9,270 nt of DNA from Methylotenera sp. UBA6020 (GTDB lineage Bacteria > Pseudomonadota > Gammaproteobacteria > Burkholderiales > Methylophilaceae). The DNA lies in assembly GCA_002429455.1 (NCBI GenBank), contig DIZU01000149.1:1-9270 (forward strand), in the 5' to 3' direction. Position numbers and translations under genes: made by a program. The notes under the pieces were generated by a model. That model was not told where the DNA came from. It searched no databases and saw only the letters and a list, made by a program, of their open reading frames with translations. Below are positions 1 through 7,423 of the stretch, one piece after another. The stretch's first letter is position 1. Every line of letters starts with the position of its first letter.

Positions 1-2096
1 TCTTGATACACGGCAATACCGTAAGTCTCTTTCAAGATTGACTCGGTGAGTGGATGTGGGTACTCAACACGCTGTTTACCATGTTTACGTCGGCAAAAAT
101 CCGGGATCAAATCCATCGGGCCCGGGCGATACAGCGCTACCAAGGCGATAATATCCTCAAAGCAATCGGGCATGGCCTGCTTGAGCATGTCCTTCATGCC
201 CTTGGACTCCAACTGGAATACAGCGGTAGTATTGGCCGTTTTAAGCAGCTGAAACGTAGGCTTGTCATTCAGCGGCAAAGTAGCAAAAGTTAAGGGCGGC
301 AAGTCTGCAGCTGCACGCTGTCTATTAGTGTTATTTAATGCCAATTCTAAAATGGTCAGTGTGCGTAGGCCTAAAAAGTCAAACTTCACTAAACCGACCG
401 CTTCAACATCATCCTTATCATATTGACTAACTAAACTTGCCCCATCTGCCTGACAATAAATCGGCGAAAAATCAGAAATTTTTCCCGGTGAAATCAGCAC
501 ACCACCCGCATGCATGCCGACGTTACGCACCAAGCCTTCTAGCCTTAATGCGAGTTCTAACAGCTCACGCAGTTCCTCTTCATTTTCCCGGCGCTCGGCT
601 AGTTGCGGTTCTTTCACCAATGCATCGGACAAGGTAATGCCAAGTTCCAAGGGAATGAGTTTAGAGATACCATCGACAAAGTGAAACGGCAGGTCTAATA
701 CGCGGCCGACATCACGAATCACGGCTTTTGCTGCCATGGTACCGAAGGTGGCAATTTGTGAAACGGCATCCAAGCCGTATTTTTGTTTCACGTAGTCAAT
801 GACGCGATCTCGCCCTTCTTGGCAAAAGTCGATATCAAAGTCGGGCATAGAAACGCGGTCCGGGTTAAGGAATCGCTCAAACAGTAAGTTGTATTCTAAT
901 GGGTCTAAGTCTGTAATGCCCAAGCTGTACGCCACCACAGAGCCCGCACCAGAACCTCGCCCTGGCCCTACCGGTACGCCATTATTCTTAGCCCAGTTGA
1001 TAAAGTCGGCCACAATCAAAAAGTAGCCGGCAAAGCCCATTTGATTGATGACGTTAGTCTCAAAATCCAGCCGCGTATCATAAGCCGCTTGTTTAGCTGC
1101 TCGAATATTGTCATCTGGGTATAACACCTGTAGCCGTTTACCTAAACCAAGACGCGCTTCAGCAATTAAATATTCATTTAAACTTTCGTTATTGGGTGTG
1201 GGGAAGTTGGGTAAATAGTTTTTGCCAAGCGTGAGCGTCAAATTGCAGCGTTTAGCAATTTCTACGCTGTTGGTTAAGGCTTCAGGCATATCAGCAAATA
1301 ACGCTGCAATCTCGGCCTGTGTCTTAAAGTATTGCTCAGTAGTGAAATTTTTAGGACGGCGACTATCTGCCAACACATAGCCTTCAGAGATGCAAGTCCG
1401 CGCCTCATGCGCTCTAAAATCATCCGGCGTCATGAATTGAATCGGGTGCGTTGCTACAATCGGTAAATTCAGCGCATTCGCAATCGAACGCACATGATGA
1501 ATATAATCTTCTTGCTGCGTATTGTGTGAGGTACTGGCAATACGTTGCACTTCTAAATAAAAGCGGTCTGGAAACAAGCTCTGCCAATCACTGGCAAGTT
1601 TTGTCGCTAACTTTAGATTATCTTGTATACAAGCTTGGCCAATATCACCGGCCAATGCGCCAGAAATAAGTAATAAACCTTCGGTGCCGCATTCAACAAA
1701 CCACTCACGCTTGAACTCTGCGCGACCACGGTACTGATTGGTCAAATAAGCGCGGCTTAACAATTGACACAACAGCAGATACCCTGCATGCGACTGACAT
1801 AACAATAAAATACGTGAAGGCTGATCGCGATTAGTGGTGTTTTCTAACCAGATATCGCAACCTAAAATAGGTTTAATGCCTTTGCTGCGAGCGGCTTTAT
1901 AGAACTTGATTGCGCCGAATAAATTGCTCAAGTCAGTCAAGGCCAAGGCTGGCATTTGGTCGCTCAATGCTTGCTTGACATAGTCGTCGATACGCACAAT
2001 GCCATCCACAATGGAATACTCACTGTGACAACGCAAATGAACGAACGTAGGGGACGTCTGTATTGATTCTGGGTGTGATTGGCTGGCTTCAAGCAT
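1..2096 (-). CDS. dnaE: DNA polymerase III alpha subunit DnaE, N-terminal 698 codons (3' end outside window)
   Basis: This is the catalytic subunit of the replicative polymerase, which acts in the cytoplasm within the Pol III core alongside the DnaQ proofreader. The frame is open from the ATG at 2096 to the window edge, with no stop or frameshift found on reading it through. The PHP domain starts at residue 18 (FVHLRCHSEYS, 18-28). The nucleotide-binding loop GPGRGSGAGS is at 377-386. The palm motif PDFDID (418-423) carries Asp419 and Asp421, and Asp573 lies in VKFDFLGL; these match E. coli Asp401, Asp403 and Asp555 with a constant offset of 18. GMHAGGV (527-533) and the fingers motif YRPGPMD (656-662) follow. 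Full-length DnaE is about 1150-1170 residues, so roughly 60% is present. The ATG at 2096 is chosen because an in-frame TAA lies 18 bases upstream with no ATG, GTG or TTG codon between. It gives about 12 more N-terminal residues than E. coli DnaE. The ribosome site is weak: AAGG lies 13 bases upstream. Confidence 0.97.
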   Translation of the reverse strand, partial: MLEASQSHPESIQTSPTFVHLRCHSEYSIVDGIVRIDDYVKQALSDQMPALALTDLSNLFGAIKFYKAARSKGIKPILGCDIWLENTTNRDQPSRILLLCQSHAGYLLLCQLLSRAYLTNQYRGRAEFKREWFVECGTEGLLLISGALAGDIGQACIQDNLKLATKLASDWQSLFPDRFYLEVQRIASTSHNTQQEDYIHHVRSIANALNLPIVATHPIQFMTPDDFRAHEARTCISEGYVLADSRRPKNFTTEQYFKTQAEIAALFADMPEALTNSVEIAKRCNLTLTLGKNYLPNFPTPNNESLNEYLIAEARLGLGKRLQVLYPDDNIRAAKQAAYDTRLDFETNVINQMGFAGYFLIVADFINWAKNNGVPVGPGRGSGAGSVVAYSLGITDLDPLEYNLLFERFLNPDRVSMPDFDIDFCQEGRDRVIDYVKQKYGLDAVSQIATFGTMAAKAVIRDVGRVLDLPFHFVDGISKLIPLELGITLSDALVKEPQLAERRENEEELRELLELALRLEGLVRNVGMHAGGVLISPGKISDFSPIYCQADGASLVSQYDKDDVEAVGLVKFDFLGLRTLTILELALNNTNRQRAAADLPPLTFATLPLNDKPTFQLLKTANTTAVFQLESKGMKDMLKQAMPDCFEDIIALVALYRPGPMDLIPDFCRRKHGKQRVEYPHPLTESILKETYGIAVYQ

Positions 2097-2113
2097 AAGG
2101 CAAATTTTACCTT
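2097..2113 (-). repeat. Inverted repeat directly before the dnaE start codon
   Basis: Read on the minus strand, AAGGTAAAATTTGCCTT directly precedes the dnaE ATG. The outer arms AAGG and CCTT are complementary, and the inner TAAA and TTTG extend the match with one T-G wobble. A real hairpin would need a larger loop than the single central base. The 5' arm contains the only Shine-Dalgarno-like bases (AAGG), so pairing could mask the ribosome site. That regulatory role is inference; the repeat itself is seen. Confidence 0.45.
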
Positions 2114-2122
2114 ATTGGAGGT

Positions 2123-2152
2123 ATTTTAGAGAGCGAAACTTAGTCGTAATAA
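2123..2152 (-). promoter_or_regulatory. Candidate dnaE promoter (weak)
   Basis: On the minus strand, TAAAAT at 2128-2123 matches five of six bases of a sigma70 -10 box, and it would place transcription start about 20 bases before the dnaE ATG. The best -35 candidate, TTATTA at 2152-2147 with an 18-base spacer, matches only three of six positions. The case rests mainly on position: dnaE follows a terminator-like hairpin and an unrelated gene, so it probably needs its own promoter. AT-rich DNA gives such matches by chance. Confidence 0.28.
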
Positions 2153-2156
2153 TCAC

Positions 2157-2205
2157 AAAAACTTATCACTACCGACACCATTACTATTGACAATAACGTC
2201 GGCAG
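2157..2205 (-). terminator. Putative intrinsic terminator after chpA
   Basis: On the minus strand, ten bases after the chpA stop codon, CTGCCGAC (2205-2198) can pair with GTCGGTAG (2176-2169), an 8-bp stem with one G-T wobble. Inside it, GTTATT and AGTAAT can form a further 6-bp stem with two wobbles, with GGT left as a bulge. A run of five T follows at 2161-2157, after a seven-base gap. The gap and bulge make it imperfect, so partial readthrough into dnaE is possible. Together with the candidate promoter and the inverted repeat, it accounts for most of the 118-bp chpA-dnaE gap. Confidence 0.5.
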
Positions 2206-2214
2206 CTTAGTTAA

Positions 2215-5200
2215 CTACTTTCCGATTAAGGCGTTCACTTGCTCCATAAGCTCGTCATCTTGCACCGGCTTACCTAAGAACGCATTCACGCCGAGCTCTT
2301 TTGCAACATTACGGTGTTTTTCAGCCGTGCGTGAACTAATTACAATCAACGGGATATTCGAAGTTTTCTCATTATCACGTACATGCCGAGAGAATTCGAA
2401 GCCATCCATACGCGGCATCTCAATATCCGTCAAAATAATGTCTGGTGTGATGAGTTGTAATTTCTGAATCGCATCCATGCCATCGTTGGCCGTGACCACT
2501 TCAAAATCTTCACGCTCAAGTACACGAGAAAGCACTTTACGCATGGTGAGTGAATCATCAACGACTAACGCGATTTTTTTCACTTGTTCGACCACTGGCG
2601 CTATAGTAGTGACTTTGATTGCACCGACAGAGAGTGCCTCACGGTTAGCCAATTGCACAGGGTTGATCACCAATACAATGGCTCCATCGCCCAATACGGT
2701 AGCGCCAATCATGCCTGGTACGCGCGCGAGTTGCGTACCCATGGGCTTCATCACCACCTCTTGGTTGCCCATAATCTCATCCACATGCACTGCCGTACGA
2801 TAAGTACCACTGCGCAATAAAATTACCGGCGTATAGACATGGTGTTGTGCAATGTGATCCATATCACCGATTAATTTAGAGAAGAAATGTAATGGGTAAT
2901 CACGACCTGCCCAGTCAATTTTTTTAGCTTGATAGGCGCTAATTAAATCATTCTGTTTCAGTTTTTGCACTTGCTCCACCATTACTGAAGGAATCGCAAA
3001 TACTCTATGGCCTGAGCGCACCATAACTACCTGCGCAACGGATAGCGTAACAGGCAAGTAAATGTTGAACATCGCCCCCATGCCTATCATATTGCTTACA
3101 TCAATCCGTCCACCTAAAGCGGCAATATCGCTACGTACCACGTCTAAGCCTACGCCACGGCCAGCAATTTGCGATACCGCATCAGCTGTTGAAAAGCCCG
3201 GTTCAAAAATCACCGCCATCAAAGCTTCGTCTGCCAATGCCTGATCAGCGGTAAACAAACCTTTTTCAAGCGCTTTTTGCTTAACTTTATCCAGATTAAC
3301 ACCAGTGCCATCATCGGTCACTACCAGTGTAATTTCATCATTCTCAGAGCTGACTTTAAGCTTGATTTGCCCAGTTTCAGTCTTGCCCAATCGTTTACGC
3401 TCTTCGGTGGACTCAAGACCATGTGCTACCGCGTTTCGCAATAAATGCTCAAGAGGTGCGCCCATTTTATCTAACACACCTCGGTCAAGTTCAACTGACT
3501 CACCTTCAATGGTCATTTCAACACGCTTGTTCAACTCCCTTGCCGTTTGCCGCACAATACGCTGCAAACGCTCTCCTATGGTAGAAAAAGGCAACATACG
3601 AACAGCCATGAGACCTTGCTGCAGCTCACGATTCATGCGGTTTTGTTGCTGCAAGGCAGCATCAGTTTGATCAAGGTTGAGCAATAGCCCATGCTGAATT
3701 GTCGCCACATCGTTGACGCTCTCGGCCATCATCCGGGTCAATTCTTGCAAGCGGGTAAACCGGTCAAACTCGAGCGGGTCAAAAGTCTCATTGGCCTCTT
3801 GCAACAAACTCATACGCGATTGCATTTGCGTTTCAGCTTCAATCTCCAACTCACGAAGATAAGTGCGCATCCGACTGATACTGTCGGTTAAATCTGTAGA
3901 GGATTGCTTGAAGTTTTGCATTTCCCGGTCCATCCGGGAACGCATGATTGAAACTTCACCTGCTTCGTTAATCAATCGATCAAGCACATCTGCGCGCATG
4001 CGCAAGAATTGTGCTTTACGGTCAACTGAACGCGTTGGCGCAGTGATTTTTGCTGCGGCATCCTCATCTTGCGTATTAATTCTGACGCCGCCGATAATGT
4101 CTTCCAGCATATAGCCAATACGATCAAACTCAACAAACATCTCATCAAAGTCGTCTAAAGTCACCTTATGTTTAAGCGCACGAATCACACGGTCTTCCAT
4201 GCCATGTACGCTATCACCGATATCGGTTTGTCCAGCCATACGCGCACTACCTTTAAGCGTATGCAGTAGACGTTGAAGTGAGTCAGGATACTCACCGTCT
4301 TGTGGATTAGTACGCCAGTTACGTAAATCTCTACCTAATTGTGGTACCAACTCACGCGCTTCTTCCACAAACAACGCCAGCAATTCTTGATCCACCGCAA
4401 GGTCTCTTATCTGATTGACCTCAATGCGCTCTGCTGCAGGCTTATCAATATCAATCAGACTACTACTGATAGCTAGATCATTAGCAGATTGCAGTTGCTC
4501 ATCAAGCATCACCATGACAGCCGATTCAACTGCTTGAGCTTCTACAGATGAATCTGATATAGGCAAATCAGATTTAGTTGAGTCCGATTTGGTTACTTTA
4601 ACTTTTGATTTTTTGGCTGGTTTTTCTGCCATTTGCACTTCAAGCACGGCTGCCTCGGCTTCTTGCGTCGCCACGGCCTGCATCGCAGCGGTAGATTCAC
4701 CTAAAGCAATAATAAGTGCACGGGTTGATTTAGGATTTTTGAGGGCTTTGGCTTTTTCCAGGCCGTCTTTTAATGCCTTAACCACATTGCCATACAAAGC
4801 AATGTGTTGTTCGGTCCAAACACTGGTATGTTCATCAAGCCAATGTTCTAAAGCACGGGCTAAATCACCGGTTGGTTTAAACCCGGCTGTTAGCGCATTA
4901 CTGCCTAAGGTATGGGCTGCGCGGCAACTTGCATCCGAGGGCAGTTCACTGGTGTTCGCTGTTAAGGCTTGCTGCGCCTCAATCAATGTTGCTAAATGCT
5001 GCTGTGCTTCATCCAGGAATATATTGAAAAACGCGCGACTCAGTTTACGCGTACCACCGATCAGCACTTCTTCTTTCTGTGGTTTTGGCTTAGCTGCAGC
5101 CATGTCATGTTCAAATTCAAGTGTTAGCTCAGCCGCCAGCTGTTGGAAAGGGCCAGGACTTAACGTGACCATTTGATTGGCTTGTAAGTCGGCGGCCCAC

Positions 5201-7329
5201 CCGGCAAAGGCAGCACTCACTTTTTCAATAAAAGCCAACTGTGCTGGTGTAGGAAAAGCTTTACGTTCTATCACCAAGTTAAGTAGATTTTCTACCGTCC
5301 AAGCCACTTCACCCATACCAGCCAAGCCTACAGTACGGCCGCTACCTTTAAGTGTGTGGTAGGCACGGCGCACCTCAATTAAGGCTTCGCTATCTGTTGC
5401 ATTCACTCGTAAGGTTTGCAGATGCTGCGCTAAACTTGCTAGCACTTCTTCAGCTTCTGCAAGGAATATATCCTGCAACTCCGCATCAATCGCTTTGTCT
5501 GTCACTTCTGCTGCGTCAGCGCTTACATTGCCCGTTGGTAATGGCATTGCAGCATCTGTTGCAAGTGTTTCAACTACTGTTTGCGTAATGGCAGCTTCAA
5601 CTTGACCGTTTTCAATAGGTAAATTAAGCGTCACTGCACCCTGTTCTAAACGTTTTAATGCGCCTGATAGCGCCATTTCAGATTCAGCACGTGTATTGGG
5701 CAATTCTTCTGCATACAAACCCAACATACTTAAACTCTCAGCCACCAGTTCGAAATGCGAACTACCAGGATGACTGACGTTATTTTTAAACTGTTCGACA
5801 TGGACGGCGCTTAATTGCGCAATCGATTTTGGTATCGGCATTTCCAGCATATCAAATGCCGCTGAAATTTGTTGCAAAGGTTTAGTAGACTCATCCAGAA
5901 CGGCTACATTGGCTGGGTTTCGGAAAAATGTATCTAACGATTTTTCGACCAGTTGTAGTGCACCTATAATTTGTTTTGCAACCGCCTCAATCACACTGGC
6001 ATCCAGCCTGCTGGTAGCAAATGCATCAACGGCATGGACTAAGGTCACACCTTCGGTGATTGACTGCAAACGCGCAGTCTGCGTGGTGATTTTTTGATGC
6101 GCTTCAACATCAAGTTGTTGATAATACTCACCTACGTATTCCAGCAAATTAAGTGCTGCTGCAACTTCAATTAATGAGGTCTCATTGATTTTGGCTTGAT
6201 CTGCCTGCAATGCCTGCGCAGTAATATGAATCGCATTAAACAGCTTAAGCACATTTTGATTATTAAGGTTTTGTTGCACTGTAGTCAAATGATCAAGCTT
6301 GCTGATGAATGCGTCCAAATCAATGCTGTCACTATCAGCATTGCTATTTGTACCAATACCAGCCCACAAATCTTTCAAGCCACTCAAATCTGCATTTAGC
6401 TGCGCCAATGCAGCACGCTCCGCTGCTGTCGTGACTATACCTTCACCGCTGGCTCTATCATGCATAGGCAACACATGATCCAACTCAAATAAATCCTTAA
6501 CGCTTGCAATCGTGTCAGTGTTGCGGTCGCTAAGCGCAACATAATAAAGCACATCGCGCAGTAACTGCGAAGGCGCTTTTGCATCTCCTACCGACATGTT
6601 ACGTAGCTGCTGGTCTAATCGACGGCATAGTTTTTTTGCACCTGTATGCACGGCAATTTTGTCTTGCGCTAATGCATCAGTAAACGCGGTTGCAGCCCAC
6701 CAGAGGGTTTTTTGCGCACTTTTTTGTTGTACTTGCTGCACACTTGAAACAGCTTCACGCATACTACTCAGCGAACCCGCATCCTTGGTACGCAGCCAGT
6801 CTAATAATGCCTTTTGAAAAGTAACTCTCTGCTCAGCTATAAAAATTGGCACCGCAGACTCTGCGATAGGATTAGCCGGTAAATCTTTAGGCGCGCTATA
6901 ACTGGTATCGGGATAAAATAAATCACTGATCTCTAACGACTCACCTTGCAACTCAACCAAAGGCTTTAAGCTGTCATAAAGCCTAGTGGGCGTATCCGGC
7001 ATACCATTTAATAAGTCTTGCAAATATTGTGCAAGGGTATCGACCGCATGCATCAAATCGGCCATTACCTTGTTACTTACCGGGATTAGCTGCTTCTCTA
7101 ATTTATCGGTGAGCTTCTCAATTTCTGAGCAGTAGCGCTTGCAACCTTCAAGCCCGACCATGTCTAGAGCGCCACTAACTTGATATAAATGTGCTATCGT
7201 AAAACGCAAAGATGCAAACTCATCCGGCTTCTCGGTCACCACAACAAAATTGTCCAACACTTTTTTAAGTGACTGATCAATTTCATCTTTTACCCAAGAT
7301 AACGGGCCAGTATCGAATGCTTCAGGCAT
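2215..7329 (-). CDS. chpA: Pil-Chp hybrid chemotaxis histidine kinase/response regulator (ChpA/PilL type)
   Basis: This is the cytoplasmic kinase of the type IV pilus chemosensory pathway. In known systems it is controlled by PilJ through CheW-like PilI and phosphorylates PilG and PilH. Residues 1-150 form an HPt-like module with Tyr49 where the phospho-His would be. Residues 150-610 are helical and resemble the degenerate PilL/FimL-like region. Three His-type HPt domains follow: about 612-715 (His658, HTLKGS), 765-865 (His806, HTLGSN, lacking the usual Lys) and 978-1080 (His1023, HTLKGS). A Lys/Ser-rich linker spans about 900-930. The CheA core covers 1105-1427: dimerisation helices, N box around His1295-Asn1299, DDGTG (1339-1343), FEPGFSTA (1375-1382) and GRGVGLDVV (1390-1398). 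A CheW-like domain spans 1428-1575. The receiver spans 1585-1704, with Asp1591/Asp1592, phospho-acceptor Asp1635, Ser1665 and Lys1687. P. aeruginosa ChpA is about 2470 residues with more phosphotransfer domains, so this is a reduced version. GAGGG six bases before the ATG fixes the start. Confidence 0.95.
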   Translation of the reverse strand: MPEAFDTGPLSWVKDEIDQSLKKVLDNFVVVTEKPDEFASLRFTIAHLYQVSGALDMVGLEGCKRYCSEIEKLTDKLEKQLIPVSNKVMADLMHAVDTLAQYLQDLLNGMPDTPTRLYDSLKPLVELQGESLEISDLFYPDTSYSAPKDLPANPIAESAVPIFIAEQRVTFQKALLDWLRTKDAGSLSSMREAVSSVQQVQQKSAQKTLWWAATAFTDALAQDKIAVHTGAKKLCRRLDQQLRNMSVGDAKAPSQLLRDVLYYVALSDRNTDTIASVKDLFELDHVLPMHDRASGEGIVTTAAERAALAQLNADLSGLKDLWAGIGTNSNADSDSIDLDAFISKLDHLTTVQQNLNNQNVLKLFNAIHITAQALQADQAKINETSLIEVAAALNLLEYVGEYYQQLDVEAHQKITTQTARLQSITEGVTLVHAVDAFATSRLDASVIEAVAKQIIGALQLVEKSLDTFFRNPANVAVLDESTKPLQQISAAFDMLEMPIPKSIAQLSAVHVEQFKNNVSHPGSSHFELVAESLSMLGLYAEELPNTRAESEMALSGALKRLEQGAVTLNLPIENGQVEAAITQTVVETLATDAAMPLPTGNVSADAAEVTDKAIDAELQDIFLAEAEEVLASLAQHLQTLRVNATDSEALIEVRRAYHTLKGSGRTVGLAGMGEVAWTVENLLNLVIERKAFPTPAQLAFIEKVSAAFAGWAADLQANQMVTLSPGPFQQLAAELTLEFEHDMAAAKPKPQKEEVLIGGTRKLSRAFFNIFLDEAQQHLATLIEAQQALTANTSELPSDASCRAAHTLGSNALTAGFKPTGDLARALEHWLDEHTSVWTEQHIALYGNVVKALKDGLEKAKALKNPKSTRALIIALGESTAAMQAVATQEAEAAVLEVQMAEKPAKKSKVKVTKSDSTKSDLPISDSSVEAQAVESAVMVMLDEQLQSANDLAISSSLIDIDKPAAERIEVNQIRDLAVDQELLALFVEEARELVPQLGRDLRNWRTNPQDGEYPDSLQRLLHTLKGSARMAGQTDIGDSVHGMEDRVIRALKHKVTLDDFDEMFVEFDRIGYMLEDIIGGVRINTQDEDAAAKITAPTRSVDRKAQFLRMRADVLDRLINEAGEVSIMRSRMDREMQNFKQSSTDLTDSISRMRTYLRELEIEAETQMQSRMSLLQEANETFDPLEFDRFTRLQELTRMMAESVNDVATIQHGLLLNLDQTDAALQQQNRMNRELQQGLMAVRMLPFSTIGERLQRIVRQTARELNKRVEMTIEGESVELDRGVLDKMGAPLEHLLRNAVAHGLESTEERKRLGKTETGQIKLKVSSENDEITLVVTDDGTGVNLDKVKQKALEKGLFTADQALADEALMAVIFEPGFSTADAVSQIAGRGVGLDVVRSDIAALGGRIDVSNMIGMGAMFNIYLPVTLSVAQVVMVRSGHRVFAIPSVMVEQVQKLKQNDLISAYQAKKIDWAGRDYPLHFFSKLIGDMDHIAQHHVYTPVILLRSGTYRTAVHVDEIMGNQEVVMKPMGTQLARVPGMIGATVLGDGAIVLVINPVQLANREALSVGAIKVTTIAPVVEQVKKIALVVDDSLTMRKVLSRVLEREDFEVVTANDGMDAIQKLQLITPDIILTDIEMPRMDGFEFSRHVRDNEKTSNIPLIVISSRTAEKHRNVAKELGVNAFLGKPVQDDELMEQVNALIGK

Positions 7330-7335
7330 TTTTTG

Positions 7336-7340
7336 CCCTC
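7336..7340 (-). promoter_or_regulatory. Ribosome binding site of chpA
   Basis: GAGGG on the minus strand lies six bases before the ATG at 7329, a good Shine-Dalgarno match at normal spacing. It is clearly stronger than the sites before pilJ and dnaE and supports the chosen start of the kinase. Confidence 0.75.
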
Positions 7341-7381
7341 ATTTTTTTGTGCGATATTCTCATAGAGTTTCTACCTGTGCC

Positions 7382-7421
7382 ATTGCAATGTATATACGTT
7401 CTATTTATATAAGATTGCAAT
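7382..7421 (-). repeat. Paired palindromic octamers forming a long imperfect hairpin between pilJ and chpA
   Basis: Two copies of ATTGCAAT, each its own reverse complement, lie at 7382-7389 and 7414-7421, 32 bp apart start to start. Just inside them are two TATATA blocks that also pair with each other. Together they give an 8-bp stem, a small 2-by-1 internal loop, a 6-bp stem and a 9-base loop. The structure starts three bases after the pilJ stop codon. No T run follows on the minus strand, so it is not a standard terminator. It could stabilise the pilJ message, mark a processing site, or be a double operator. The upstream copy also supplies a TTGCAA -35-like box 18 bases from TATATA, a possible internal promoter for chpA. 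The rest of this 94-bp gap shows only the chpA ribosome site. Confidence 0.5.
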
Positions 7422-7423
7422 AA

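Noticed and set aside
1..2096. dnaE broken or truncated within the window
   Set aside because: The reading frame is continuous from the ATG through all expected PHP and palm motifs; it is cut only by the window edge.
3863..4114. Plus-strand frame of 83 codons antisense to the start of the CheA core
   Set aside because: It overlaps the conserved dimerisation region of the kinase, has no recognisable protein features and no convincing ribosome site was identified.
4589..5176. Plus-strand open frame of 195 codons inside chpA
   Set aside because: It is rich in Ser, Ala and Cys with no domain signal, and it lies fully antisense to the second HPt domain and linker of a well-supported gene. The other plus-strand frames in the window are the same kind of shadow.
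7360..7384. TGGCAC on the minus strand before chpA as a sigma54 -24 box
   Set aside because: No GC or TTGC element occurs at the required -12 spacing, so the sigma54 pattern is not met.
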